A program made the position numbers and the translations under genes. 11,275 nucleotides of DNA from Oscillospiraceae bacterium (GTDB lineage Bacteria; Bacillota; Clostridia; Oscillospirales; Oscillospiraceae), in the NCBI GenBank assembly GCA_016296235.1, contig JAEDJR010000053.1, positions 1 through 11,275 on the forward strand. Direction: 5' to 3'. The notes beneath the pieces are model-generated. The model worked only from the letters and a program-made list of their open reading frames with translations, did no database searches and had not been told where the DNA came from. Below, piece after piece: positions 1 to 6,495 of this stretch. The first letter of the stretch is position 1, and the number at the start of each line of letters is the position of its first letter.

Positions 1-231
1 GTGAAGCTGATGACCTTCGGCGCCTTTGCCGAGATCATCCCCGGTGTGGACGGCCTGATCCACATCTCCCAGATTGCCGATCGCCGCATCGGCAAGCCCG
101 AGGACGTGCTGTCCGAGGGTCAGGAAGTCGACGCCAAGATCATCGACGTGGACATGGAGAACAAGCGCATCAGCCTGTCCATCCGCGCCCTGCTGGCTCC
201 CGTCGAGGAAGAGGAAGAAGTCGAAGCGTAA
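1..231 (+). CDS. C-terminal S1 RNA-binding domain protein (ribosomal protein S1 family), 5'-truncated
   Basis: This is the 3' end of a gene that enters from the left edge. The GTG at position 1 reads as an internal Val of the S1 fold rather than a start: the frame is open to the edge and the visible part begins inside the first strand of an S1 domain. The OB-fold signatures are TFGAF (residues 5-9), GLIHIS (18-23) and a closing KRISLSIRA (55-63). A short acidic tail follows (EEEEEVEA), as is common at the end of clostridial S1 proteins. S1 domains bind single-stranded RNA. In Clostridia the usual owners are ribosomal protein S1 (RpsA-like) or an IspH-S1 fusion, and the fragment cannot tell them apart, so no symbol is given. 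A strong hairpin starts 15 bases after the stop codon. Confidence 0.88.
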   Translation: MKLMTFGAFAEIIPGVDGLIHISQIADRRIGKPEDVLSEGQEVDAKIIDVDMENKRISLSIRALLAPVEEEEEVEA

Positions 232-246
232 TTCCATACGTAAAGC

Positions 247-277
247 AAAGGAACACTGCGTTTTGCAGTGTTCCTTT
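247..277 (+). terminator. Intrinsic terminator, possibly bidirectional, between the S1-domain gene and the minus-strand operon
   Basis: A perfect 13-bp stem (AAAGGAACACTGC at 247-259 with GCAGTGTTCCTTT at 265-277) encloses a 5-base loop. A T-rich run (TTTTGTTTGTT) overlaps and follows the 3' arm on the plus strand. It sits between the stop of the S1-domain gene (231) and the stop of the convergent minus-strand gene (295). Read on the minus strand, the hairpin ends in CCTTT followed by GCTTT, a weaker U-tract, so it may also serve the opposing operon. Confidence 0.88.
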
Positions 278-294
278 TGTTTGTTAATTGGGGA

Positions 295-504
295 TTACAG
301 GGAAAAATCCTTCTGATCGAATTTGGAAAAGTCCTGCGCCTTGGCCTTGGGCGGAATCCGCTTCAGGGGATCGTAGCGAAACCGGCGGCAATGATGGGAG
401 GCAGGAACAATGCCGCATTTTTGGCAGATGACCTGGTTGTCATTGACTTTTCCGGAAAATGCACAGTAAGCGCAGAAACGTTCGATTTTCTTTCGAAACA
501 GCAT
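295..504 (-). CDS. Small cysteine-rich conserved protein, candidate zinc ribbon, 69 aa
   Basis: I do not recognise an established name or function. The ATG at 504 is chosen over the upstream in-frame ATG at 549 because a strong AGGAGG lies 9 bases before it (minus strand, 519-514) and because the longer form would begin inside the upstream gene. The 69-residue product has two CxxC pairs (Cys11/Cys14 and Cys27/Cys30) and a fifth cysteine, Cys39, in HHCRRFRYDP. This spacing suggests a small zinc-binding domain. The C-terminal part (RFRYDPLKRIPPK, then DFSKFDQKDFSL) is basic and Pro-rich, then acidic and Phe-rich, and resembles small uncharacterised proteins I recall from Clostridia. It follows the ylbJ-like gene by 25 bases on the same strand, so the two are probably co-transcribed. 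Any link to sporulation is inferred from that position only. Confidence 0.75.
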   Translation of the reverse strand: MLFRKKIERFCAYCAFSGKVNDNQVICQKCGIVPASHHCRRFRYDPLKRIPPKAKAQDFSKFDQKDFSL

Positions 505-529
505 GGGTGCGCACCTCCTCTCTCCGTCA

Positions 530-1594
530 TTATACACGCTTTCTCCCACTTTTTCCAGAGGAACTTTTTAGAAGAAGCGGGATCAGCAGGAGCAGCGGCA
601 GGGCGAAAAGCCACACCGGCATTGCTTCCGACAGGGAAAAACAGGCGCGATCAGAAAGTACAAACGGCGCGGCCAGACAGGCGGCAGCCGTACTGACCAA
701 GCTGTGCAGTGCTTTTCCGAACAGATAGCGTTTGGGGGAAAGGCCGGAGGATGACAAGACGGACAGCGTCTGGCAGTGGACGCACACGCCGCCCCACCCC
801 AGCAGCCCGGCAGCGGCCACGAAGACGCCGGCGGGAGAAAGGGTGGAGGAAGCCAGAAGCCTGGCGCCGCCGGCCAGCTCCAGACTGCCCAGCGCGACAG
901 AAAACCAGCCCGCGCTCTGCCAGCCGGCAGGGACAGATTGCTTCAGATACCCGGTCAGAACAGAGAAAAAAAGCACGAACGTGCATACCCGCAGCGCGGT
1001 TTCTCCGGCCTGCGCCACAGCCCGGCTCAGTGCCGGAAGAAACGGCGTTCTGTCCGGCTCAGGGATCAGGCCGAAATCTCCGTCGGACGGCCGCGCCGGG
1101 CGAAACAGGAGTCCCAGCAGCAGGGCGCTTCCAAGGTGGATCCCCCAAAGGACGGCGCCCACGGCTGTGCTTTGAAACAAACCGTAGCCCAGGATTCCAA
1201 AGATAAAAGCAGGCCCCGCGTTATTGCAGAACAGAAGGGTCTGCTGCGCCTGCGCTTGGGAGAGCATACCCTGTTCCCGGAGACGGACCACCGTCTGCGC
1301 GCCGACGGGATATCCGCCCAGAGCGCCGAGCAGCAGAGGGGAAGCGGCAGCGCCGGGCAGATGAAAGAGCGCTCTGACCGGGGGCTCTGCGCGGCGGCTG
1401 AGGCGGCTGGCATAACCCAGGGAAATCCAAAGGTTAGTCAAGACGAAAAAAGGAAACAGGGAAGGCAGAATGGAGCCTGCGCAGACCGACAGTCCGTTCG
1501 CAATGGCCCGGACGGCGATTTGCGGCCGGAGCATCAGACAACAGGCGGAAACCAGCAGGAGGATACAGACAGGAAGACGGACCCAATGCTTCAT
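530..1594 (-). CDS. ylbJ: YlbJ-like sporulation integral membrane protein
   Basis: This is a 354-residue polytopic membrane protein related to YlbJ/SpoIIM-era sporulation membrane proteins with a nucleoside-recognition (Gate) type fold. Hydrophobic segments are at about residues 7-22, 36-58, 82-97, 125-162, 199-216, 230-247, 255-272, 294-313 and 326-342. Family-like signatures are GGYPVGA (93-99), CNNAGPAFIFG (123-133) and GWGGVCVHCQ (267-276), and the C-terminus is basic. In Bacillus, YlbJ is a mother-cell protein made under SigmaE and needed for normal spore coat and cortex development; what it transports, if anything, is not settled. The ATG at 1594 has a GAGGTGA ribosome site about 6 bases upstream. 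The gene is divergent from yqfC across 86 bases and leads a two-gene minus-strand unit. Assignment to the family is firm; exact orthology to ylbJ is likely. Confidence 0.85.
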   Translation of the reverse strand: MKHWVRLPVCILLLVSACCLMLRPQIAVRAIANGLSVCAGSILPSLFPFFVLTNLWISLGYASRLSRRAEPPVRALFHLPGAAASPLLLGALGGYPVGAQTVVRLREQGMLSQAQAQQTLLFCNNAGPAFIFGILGYGLFQSTAVGAVLWGIHLGSALLLGLLFRPARPSDGDFGLIPEPDRTPFLPALSRAVAQAGETALRVCTFVLFFSVLTGYLKQSVPAGWQSAGWFSVALGSLELAGGARLLASSTLSPAGVFVAAAGLLGWGGVCVHCQTLSVLSSSGLSPKRYLFGKALHSLVSTAAACLAAPFVLSDRACFSLSEAMPVWLFALPLLLLIPLLLKSSSGKSGRKRV

Positions 1595-1680
1595 AAGCGC
1601 TCACCTCACTGAGAATCTATGCCGCTGCGGCGTAATCCTTTCCGGCGGCGCATAAGAATGAGAGTACAGGAGGCGATGGC
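1595..1680. promoter_or_regulatory. Divergent intergenic region between ylbJ-like and yqfC
   Basis: These 86 bases must hold the 5' signals for both the ylbJ-like gene (leftward) and yqfC (rightward). I find no good SigmaA promoter. Weak SigmaE-like -10 candidates exist in both directions: CATAAGAAT at 1651-1659 on plus and CATAGATT at 1621-1614 on minus. Neither has a convincing -35, and each would place the transcription start almost on the ribosome binding site. Both flanking genes belong to the SigmaE regulon in Bacillus, which is why the motif was sought. The ribosome sites are AGGAGG at 1668-1673 for yqfC and GAGGTGA at 1606-1600 for ylbJ. Confidence 0.35.
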
Positions 1681-1968
1681 ATGAACGTTACGAGAAAGCT
1701 GATGGAGCAGGCGTCCAGGAAGCTGGAGCTGCCGGCGGAAATTGTGGCAGGATTGCCGAGAATCGAAGTGACCGGCACGGGGGAACTGAGCGTGGAGCCC
1801 CATAAGGGGCTGCTGGAATACGCCCAGGAGCGGATTTCCATCGACAGCAGCATTGGCCCGATCTGTGTCACCGGGCAGCGGCTGACCATTAAACTGATGA
1901 ACTGCAAACGCATCACGGTAACCGGAAGCGTGCTTGCCATTGAGCTGCCGCAGGATCGCCATGAATAA
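1681..1968 (+). CDS. yqfC: Sporulation protein YqfC (YabP/YqfC family)
   Basis: The 95-residue product belongs to the YabP/YqfC family of small sporulation proteins. The family core is visible as PRIEVTG (26-32), SVEPHKGLLEY (37-47), then repeating beta-strand units ending GSVLAIELP (82-90). Many strands carry alternating hydrophobic residues, consistent with a small all-beta protein. In Bacillus yqfC is a SigmaE-controlled mother-cell gene next to yqfD, as here; its molecular role is unknown. AGGAGG at 1668-1673 lies 7 bases before the ATG. The stop codon overlaps the start of yqfD by 8 bases (ATGAATAA), suggesting translational coupling. It opens the long plus-strand gene run. Confidence 0.93.
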   Translation: MNVTRKLMEQASRKLELPAEIVAGLPRIEVTGTGELSVEPHKGLLEYAQERISIDSSIGPICVTGQRLTIKLMNCKRITVTGSVLAIELPQDRHE

Positions 1969-3199
1969 GCTGTTCTGGTATCTGCGCGGATTTTGGATTG
2001 TGGAAATCACGGGTGCGACGCCCGGATGGATTTTGAATCGTTTGACCCGGAAGCGGATTCCCTTCTGGGGTGTCACCTGGCTGGACGACTTTACCCTGCG
2101 GCTCAGCGTCTTTCCCAGGGATCTTCCGGCCGTGCGGCAGGCTGCGGACGCCGCCATGTGCGACATGCGTGACGCCTCCATGATGGGAGCGAAGCAAGCG
2201 CTGCGGGGCGTATTTCACCGGCCGGTCCTGATTGTGATGCTGGTCCTCGCCGTCCTGACCGTGGTGGTGACGCCGCAGTTTCTACTGTTTTATGAGGTGT
2301 CCGGCAATGAGACAGTGCCGGACGAGCTGATTCTCCGGACTCTGGAGGATTTGGGCGTGGGATTCGGGATGTACGGCCCCAAAATCAGGCCCAAATGGAT
2401 CAAAGACCATGTACTGAACAGATTGCCCCAGCTCCAATGGATTACGGTGACGCAGAACGGCTGCATGGCCCGGGTTGTGGTGCGGGAACGGCCGGAGACG
2501 CCGCAGACCCTGGAACGGAGGGGCTTTGCCAATGTGATTGCCACCCGCACCGGATTGATTACGGAGCAGTCCATTCTGGCGGGTCAAGCCGTTAAAAAGC
2601 CCGGCGATCTGGTTCTGGCCGGAGAAATGCTGGTATCGGGACTGGTGGATCTGGAGCAGCGATATACGCTGGAATATGCCCAGGCGGAAATTTTTGCCAG
2701 AACCTGGAGAACAAAAGTGGCCGCAACCCCGGAGATCTACGGAGAAAAGGTCCAATCCGGGGAGCCGGAGACCTGCGTGTGGCTGGAATTTGGAAAACGC
2801 AGAATAAAAATCTTTGGAAACAGTGGAATTTTGACTGCAGACTGTGATAAAATGAGTAACAGAAAAAACCTGTCCCTGCCGGGCGGACTGCAGCTTCCGG
2901 TGGCGGTACTGACTGAAACCTATGTTCCCTATACCCTCCGCGACGCATCCCTTGAGGAGCAGGCGGCGGAAGACCGGCTGATGGACTATGTGGAGCGCAC
3001 CACGCTGGCGGATATGCAGGCCGGCGAGATCCGCGGGAGATCCGGGAGCCTGGAATTGGGTAACGGCGTCTATCGCCTGAAGTCGGTACTGGAATGCCAC
3101 GAAATGATTGCGGAAACGGTGGAGGCAAAGTGGAACGAAGAGGATTTTAACGATGATGGAACGCACGGTCAACGCGGAACGGTTGGAGCAGATCATTGA
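1961..3199 (+). CDS. yqfD: Sporulation protein YqfD
   Basis: The protein is 412 residues from the ATG at 1961. That start is chosen because it overlaps the yqfC stop and gives the family-typical N-terminus (MNKLFWYLRGFWIVEITG); an upstream in-frame ATG at 1934 lies inside yqfC. The N-terminal cytoplasmic region (1-85) is followed by one transmembrane helix (about 88-110) and a large extracytoplasmic region containing YEVSGNETVP, the repeated beta units around residues 160-230, and GNGVYRLKSVLECHEMIAE near the end. This is the YqfD family, expressed from SigmaE in Bacillus sporulation, with unknown biochemistry. Oddly, the reading frame continues 47 bases into phoH. The last 16 residues (NDDGTHGQRG...) look like read-through of the phoH start region rather than conserved protein; see findings. 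Confidence 0.92.
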   Translation: MNKLFWYLRGFWIVEITGATPGWILNRLTRKRIPFWGVTWLDDFTLRLSVFPRDLPAVRQAADAAMCDMRDASMMGAKQALRGVFHRPVLIVMLVLAVLTVVVTPQFLLFYEVSGNETVPDELILRTLEDLGVGFGMYGPKIRPKWIKDHVLNRLPQLQWITVTQNGCMARVVVRERPETPQTLERRGFANVIATRTGLITEQSILAGQAVKKPGDLVLAGEMLVSGLVDLEQRYTLEYAQAEIFARTWRTKVAATPEIYGEKVQSGEPETCVWLEFGKRRIKIFGNSGILTADCDKMSNRKNLSLPGGLQLPVAVLTETYVPYTLRDASLEEQAAEDRLMDYVERTTLADMQAGEIRGRSGSLELGNGVYRLKSVLECHEMIAETVEAKWNEEDFNDDGTHGQRGTVGADH

Positions 3200-4148
3200 G
3201 GTGTTCGGCTCCTTTGATGAGAATATCAAGCGGATTGAAGCGGCCTTTCAGGTGCATGTGGTCAATCGGGGCACGGAGCTGAAAATCCAGGGAGAGGAAG
3301 AGCAAGCCGACCAGGGAGTCCGGGCGGTGGAGGGACTTTTGGCCCTGGCCGCCAAGGGAGAGACCATTGATGAGCAGAAGGTCCGGTATCTCATCGATCT
3401 GGTGAAAAGCGGCAACGACGATAAGATCAGCGCCATGGCCCAGGATGTGGTCTGTGTCACAGCCAAGGGAAAGCCCATCAAGGCCAAGACCCTGGGCCAG
3501 CAGAAGTACCTCAAGGCCATCGGCAAGCATACCATTACCATCGGCGTAGGCCCTGCCGGCACCGGCAAGACCTACCTGGCCGTGGCCCAGGCGGTGGCGG
3601 CCTTCCGGGCCAAAGAGGTGGACCGGATCATTCTGACCCGTCCTGCCGTGGAGGCCGGCGAGCGCCTGGGCTTCCTGCCCGGCGATCTGCAGAATAAGGT
3701 GGATCCCTACCTGCGCCCGCTCTACGACGCGTTGTTTGACATGCTGGGGCCGGAGACCTACAGCAAGTATCTGGAGCGCGGCAATATTGAGGTGGCGCCC
3801 CTGGCCTATATGCGCGGCCGCACCCTGGACAACAGCTTTATCATTCTGGACGAGGCCCAGAACACCACCCGGGAGCAGATGAAAATGTTCCTGACCCGGT
3901 TGGGCTTCGGCTCCAAAATTGTCATCACCGGCGATGTGACCCAGATCGACCTGCCCGGCGATAAGATCAGCGGTCTGAAGGAGGCCATCCGGGTTCTGGA
4001 TGGGGTGGAGGACATCGCCATATGCCGCCTGACGGCCAGCGATGTGGTGCGGCATATGCTGGTGCAGCGCATTGTCGCCGCCTACGATCACTATGAGAAA
4101 ACAAGGCTTCCTGCGACGGAAGGCCCCAAAAAGTTCAAGAGGAAATGA
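3153..4148 (+). CDS. phoH: PhoH family P-loop ATPase (PhoL-type)
   Basis: This 331-residue PhoH-like ATPase has Walker A GPAGTGKT (133-140) and Walker B FIILDEAQ (229-236). Further conserved family elements are LTRPAVEAGERLGFLPGDL (161-179, the PhoH signature), YMRGRTL (219-225) and ITGDVTQIDLP (258-268). The N-terminal ~110 residues form the small domain found before the ATPase core. The start at 3153 is chosen because AGAGGA (3139-3144) lies 8 bases upstream; an adjacent second ATG at 3156 is equally possible, and the 3108 ATG has no comparable site. PhoH/PhoL proteins are found beside ybeY in many bacteria and are thought to act in RNA metabolism or ribosome maturation, but the exact substrate is unproven. 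The gene is 3 bases from ybeY. Confidence 0.95.
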   Translation: MMERTVNAERLEQIIEVFGSFDENIKRIEAAFQVHVVNRGTELKIQGEEEQADQGVRAVEGLLALAAKGETIDEQKVRYLIDLVKSGNDDKISAMAQDVVCVTAKGKPIKAKTLGQQKYLKAIGKHTITIGVGPAGTGKTYLAVAQAVAAFRAKEVDRIILTRPAVEAGERLGFLPGDLQNKVDPYLRPLYDALFDMLGPETYSKYLERGNIEVAPLAYMRGRTLDNSFIILDEAQNTTREQMKMFLTRLGFGSKIVITGDVTQIDLPGDKISGLKEAIRVLDGVEDIAICRLTASDVVRHMLVQRIVAAYDHYEKTRLPATEGPKKFKRK

Positions 4149-4151
4149 GCT

Positions 4152-4646
4152 ATGATCTATAAAATCAGAATTTCATTTGATAAAAAGCAGCCGGCCAATC
4201 TGGGCCTGAGTCTCCATCTGCGCCGCTGCATCACCCAGGCCCTGCGGTTCCAGGGGGTCGATGTCCCCTGCGAGATCAATGTTCTGGTGACGGACAACCA
4301 GGGCATTCGTGCCATCAACGCCGCCAGCCGGCAGATCGACCAGGCGACGGATGTGCTTTCCTTCCCCATGTTTTCCCTGACCCCCGGTCAGCTGCCGGAG
4401 GACTGGTCGGACTATGTGGATCCGGAAACCGGCCGGGTGCCCCTGGGGGATATGTGCATCTCCCTGGAACGTGCCATGGAGCAGGGACAAGAGTACGGCC
4501 ACGGGGTCAAGCGGGAGATTGGCTATCTCACGGTGCATTCCGTGCTGCACCTGCTGGGCTATGACCATCTGGACGACGGCCCCATGAAGCGGCAGATGCG
4601 CCGCCAGGAGGAAACCATTATGGCGCAGCTGCTGCTGACCAGATAA
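4152..4646 (+). CDS. ybeY: Endoribonuclease YbeY (rRNA maturation RNase)
   Basis: The 164-residue metalloprotein is YbeY (UPF0054), a single-strand endoribonuclease implicated in 16S rRNA 3'-end maturation and 70S ribosome quality control. The zinc site HxxxHxxxxxH is intact: His129, His133 and His139 within HSVLHLLGYDH. Upstream, DVLSFPMF (67-74) and LGDMCISLERA (98-108) are also family hallmarks. Length is normal. The gene starts 3 bases after the phoH stop, with AGAGGA (4138-4143) lying over the phoH 3' end, so it depends on the same transcript. It is followed directly by era, a functional partner in 30S maturation. Confidence 0.96.
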   Translation: MIYKIRISFDKKQPANLGLSLHLRRCITQALRFQGVDVPCEINVLVTDNQGIRAINAASRQIDQATDVLSFPMFSLTPGQLPEDWSDYVDPETGRVPLGDMCISLERAMEQGQEYGHGVKREIGYLTVHSVLHLLGYDHLDDGPMKRQMRRQEETIMAQLLLTR

Positions 4647-4667
4647 GACGAAAGAGGAACGCTGAGT

Positions 4668-5549
4668 ATGACCAAATCCGCTATGATTACCATTGCCGGA
4701 CGGCCCAACGTGGGCAAGTCCACTTTGACAAACGCCATTGTGGGGGAAAAAATCGCCATTGTGTCCAACAAGCCCCAGACCACCCGGAACCGGATCTGCG
4801 GCGTCCTGACCCGCGGGGAGACGCAGCTGGTGTTCCTGGACACCCCCGGCTTTCATAAGCCCAGAACCAAGCTGGGCGACTATATGGTCAATGTGGTGCA
4901 GGAATCCGTGGCCGATGTGGACGCCACCTTCCTTATGGTGGAGCCCATCGCCAACATCGGCCCTCAGGAGGAGGAGCTGATCCGTCAGATCGCGGCCAGC
5001 GGCGCGCCGGCGGTGCTGGTAATCAATAAAATTGATACCGTTGAGAAGGAGCAATTGCTGGAAGTGATGGCTGTCTATGCCAGGGCCCATGAGTTCCACG
5101 CTGTGATTCCCATCAGCGCCAAAACCGGCGAGGGCGTGGAGGAGCTTTTAAAGGAAGCCGAATCCTTTGCCCAGGAGGGTCCGCACTTTTTCCCCGATGA
5201 TGTGACCACCGACCAGCCGGAGCGCCAGGTGATGGCGGAGATTATCCGGGAGAAGCTTCTTTGGTGCCTGGATCGGGAAATCCCCCATGGAACGGCGGTG
5301 GAAATCACTCGCTTCTCCGAGCGCGACAGCGGAATCATCGACATCGACGCTACCATTTATTGCGAAAAAGCCAGCCATAAGGGGATTATCATCGGAAAGC
5401 AGGGGGCCATGCTGAAAAAAATCAGCACCATGGCCCGGACGGACTGCGAACGCTTCATGGGCACCAAGGTCTATCTGCAGACCTGGGTCAAGGTCAAGGA
5501 AAACTGGCGCGACAGTGATTTCCTGATCCGCAATCTCGGCTACGAATAA
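4668..5549 (+). CDS. era: GTPase Era
   Basis: Era (293 residues) is an essential GTPase that binds the 3' end of 16S rRNA and assists late 30S assembly. All G motifs are present: G1 GRPNVGKS (11-18), G2 region PQTTRNR (36-42), G3 DTPG (58-61), G4 NKID (120-123) and G5 SAK (150-152). The C-terminal KH domain has its RNA-binding loop IIGKQG (241-246) and ends in the usual LIRNLGYE. Length is typical. AGAGGA at 4653-4658 is 9 bases before the ATG. It lies 21 bases after ybeY; the dgkA and cdd genes that separate these two in Bacillus are absent. Confidence 0.97.
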   Translation: MTKSAMITIAGRPNVGKSTLTNAIVGEKIAIVSNKPQTTRNRICGVLTRGETQLVFLDTPGFHKPRTKLGDYMVNVVQESVADVDATFLMVEPIANIGPQEEELIRQIAASGAPAVLVINKIDTVEKEQLLEVMAVYARAHEFHAVIPISAKTGEGVEELLKEAESFAQEGPHFFPDDVTTDQPERQVMAEIIREKLLWCLDREIPHGTAVEITRFSERDSGIIDIDATIYCEKASHKGIIIGKQGAMLKKISTMARTDCERFMGTKVYLQTWVKVKENWRDSDFLIRNLGYE

Positions 5550-5586
5550 AGAATCTTACCAGGCATAGGCTTCTGAAATCGGTGAA

Positions 5587-5611
5587 TCCTAATACCATCG
5601 TGGTAGAAGGA
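5587..5611 (+). promoter_or_regulatory. Small hairpin overlapping the yqzL ribosome binding site
   Basis: TACCA (5593-5597) can pair with TGGTA (5601-5605) around a TCG loop. After a 2x2 internal loop, TCCT (5587-5590) can pair with AGGA (5608-5611). The latter is the first part of the AGGAGG Shine-Dalgarno at 5608-5613 for yqzL. If it forms in the mRNA it would partly mask that site. The pairing was seen by eye; the stability has not been calculated. Confidence 0.35.
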
Positions 5612-5621
5612 GGAACTGCTT

Positions 5622-5726
5622 ATGGATTCGGAGTTTCTTTGGAGCCTGTTTCGGGAGACAGGCCTGCCGGAAGTATACCTTCTGTATCGCAAAGCACTGC
5701 GGGAGGCGCAGCCTCTCTCGGCCTAG
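5622..5726 (+). CDS. yqzL: YqzL-family small protein, 34 aa
   Basis: A 34-codon ORF lies between era and recO. It has a textbook ribosome site (AAGGAGGA at 5607-5614; AGGAGG ends 8 bases before the ATG). The product starts MDSEFLWSLFRETGLPEVYL and ends in LREAQPLSA. The pattern aromatic-x-LF-x-x-TG-x-x-x-x-YLLY matches the YqzL family of tiny Firmicute proteins encoded between era and recO. Function is unknown. The era-yqzL-recO position supports the call as strongly as the sequence. Its TAG stop overlaps the AGGAG ribosome site of recO (5725-5729), suggesting coupled translation. It is at the short end of the family. Confidence 0.85.
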   Translation: MDSEFLWSLFRETGLPEVYLLYRKALREAQPLSA

Positions 5727-5735
5727 GAGCGTATC

Positions 5736-6482
5736 ATGTATTTCAAAACTGAGGGCCTTGTTCTTCGAGAAACGGAATATAAAGATTCGGACAAGCTGCT
5801 GACGGTTCTGAGCCGGGATCGCGGCAGGCTGACGCTGCGGGCCAGAGGCGTCCGGAGCCGGAGCAGCAAGCTGAAAAGCGGCTGCCAGCTGCTGGCCCTC
5901 AGCGAATTCACCGTGTTTGAGGGACGGGGCTCCATGACCGTGGACGAGGCCGTGCCCCTGGAGCTGTTCCTTCCTCTGCGGGAGGACATCGAGCTGCTGT
6001 CCCTGGCCAGTTATTTTGCCCAGGTGGCGGAGGTGTTATCCCAGGAGGATGCGCCCAATCCGGAGCTGTTGTCCATGTGTCTCAACGGCTTCTATGCCCT
6101 GTCCAAACTCAACCGCCCCCAGAAGCTGGTCAAGGCGGCATTCGAACTGCGGGCGGCCTGTCTGGCAGGCTATACGCCCATGCTGGACGGCTGCACCGTC
6201 TGCGGCAATCCTTCGCCGGACCGGTTTCTGGTGTCCGGCGGCGTGCTGCAGTGCGCCGGCTGCCGGCAGCCGGAGGAGACCGGCGTGCGGCTGCCCATTC
6301 ACCCCGGCACCCTGGATGCCATGCGCTATCTGACTGCCTGCGAGATCAAGCGGCTGTTTTCCTTCCGATTGGGGGAGGAAACCCTGAAGGAGCTGTCCGA
6401 TGTGACGGAAACCTATCTTCTGACGCAGCTGGAACGGGGCTTTTTTACATTGGACTTTTACAAATCTCTGCAAATCACATAA
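5736..6482 (+). CDS. recO: DNA repair protein RecO
   Basis: RecO (248 residues) works with RecF and RecR to load RecA on SSB-coated single-stranded DNA during recombinational repair. The N-terminal OB-fold domain begins FKTEGLVLRETEYKDSDKLL (3-22) and includes GVRSRSSKL (38-46). A helical domain follows, containing a four-cysteine zinc module of two CxxC pairs: Cys153/Cys156 (GCTVCGN) and Cys173/Cys176 (LQCAGCR). Length is normal. The start at 5736 is supported by AGGAG 6 bases upstream, inside the yqzL stop. The stop is 13 bases before mutS2, so all are likely on one mRNA. Confidence 0.96.
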   Translation: MYFKTEGLVLRETEYKDSDKLLTVLSRDRGRLTLRARGVRSRSSKLKSGCQLLALSEFTVFEGRGSMTVDEAVPLELFLPLREDIELLSLASYFAQVAEVLSQEDAPNPELLSMCLNGFYALSKLNRPQKLVKAAFELRAACLAGYTPMLDGCTVCGNPSPDRFLVSGGVLQCAGCRQPEETGVRLPIHPGTLDAMRYLTACEIKRLFSFRLGEETLKELSDVTETYLLTQLERGFFTLDFYKSLQIT

Positions 6483-6495
6483 GAGGAATCGTGAC

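Noticed and set aside
1..231. GTG at position 1 as a true start of a 76-residue single S1-domain protein
   Set aside because: The frame begins in the middle of the S1 fold's first strand and is open to the window edge, so truncation by the window is far more likely.
776..1612. Long plus-strand open frame (278 codons) opposite the ylbJ-like gene
   Set aside because: It is antisense to a recognisable membrane protein gene, its translation is Arg/Gln/Gly-rich with no family resemblance, and it has no ribosome site. It is a GC-rich shadow frame.
2282..3229. Minus-strand open frame (315 codons) opposite yqfD
   Set aside because: Composition typical of a reverse-complement shadow, no motif, and the sense strand encodes a well-recognised protein.
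3147..4091. Minus-strand open frame (314 codons) opposite phoH
   Set aside because: Gly/His/Leu-rich antisense translation without domains; phoH on the other strand has all its motifs.
4173..5099. Minus-strand open frame (308 codons) spanning ybeY and era
   Set aside because: It crosses two real genes in antisense and matches nothing recognisable.
5550..5606. Promoter for yqzL-recO in the era-yqzL gap
   Set aside because: TAATAC at 5590-5595 resembles a -10 but has no matching -35 at 16-18 bases upstream, and the gene spacing fits one continuous transcript.
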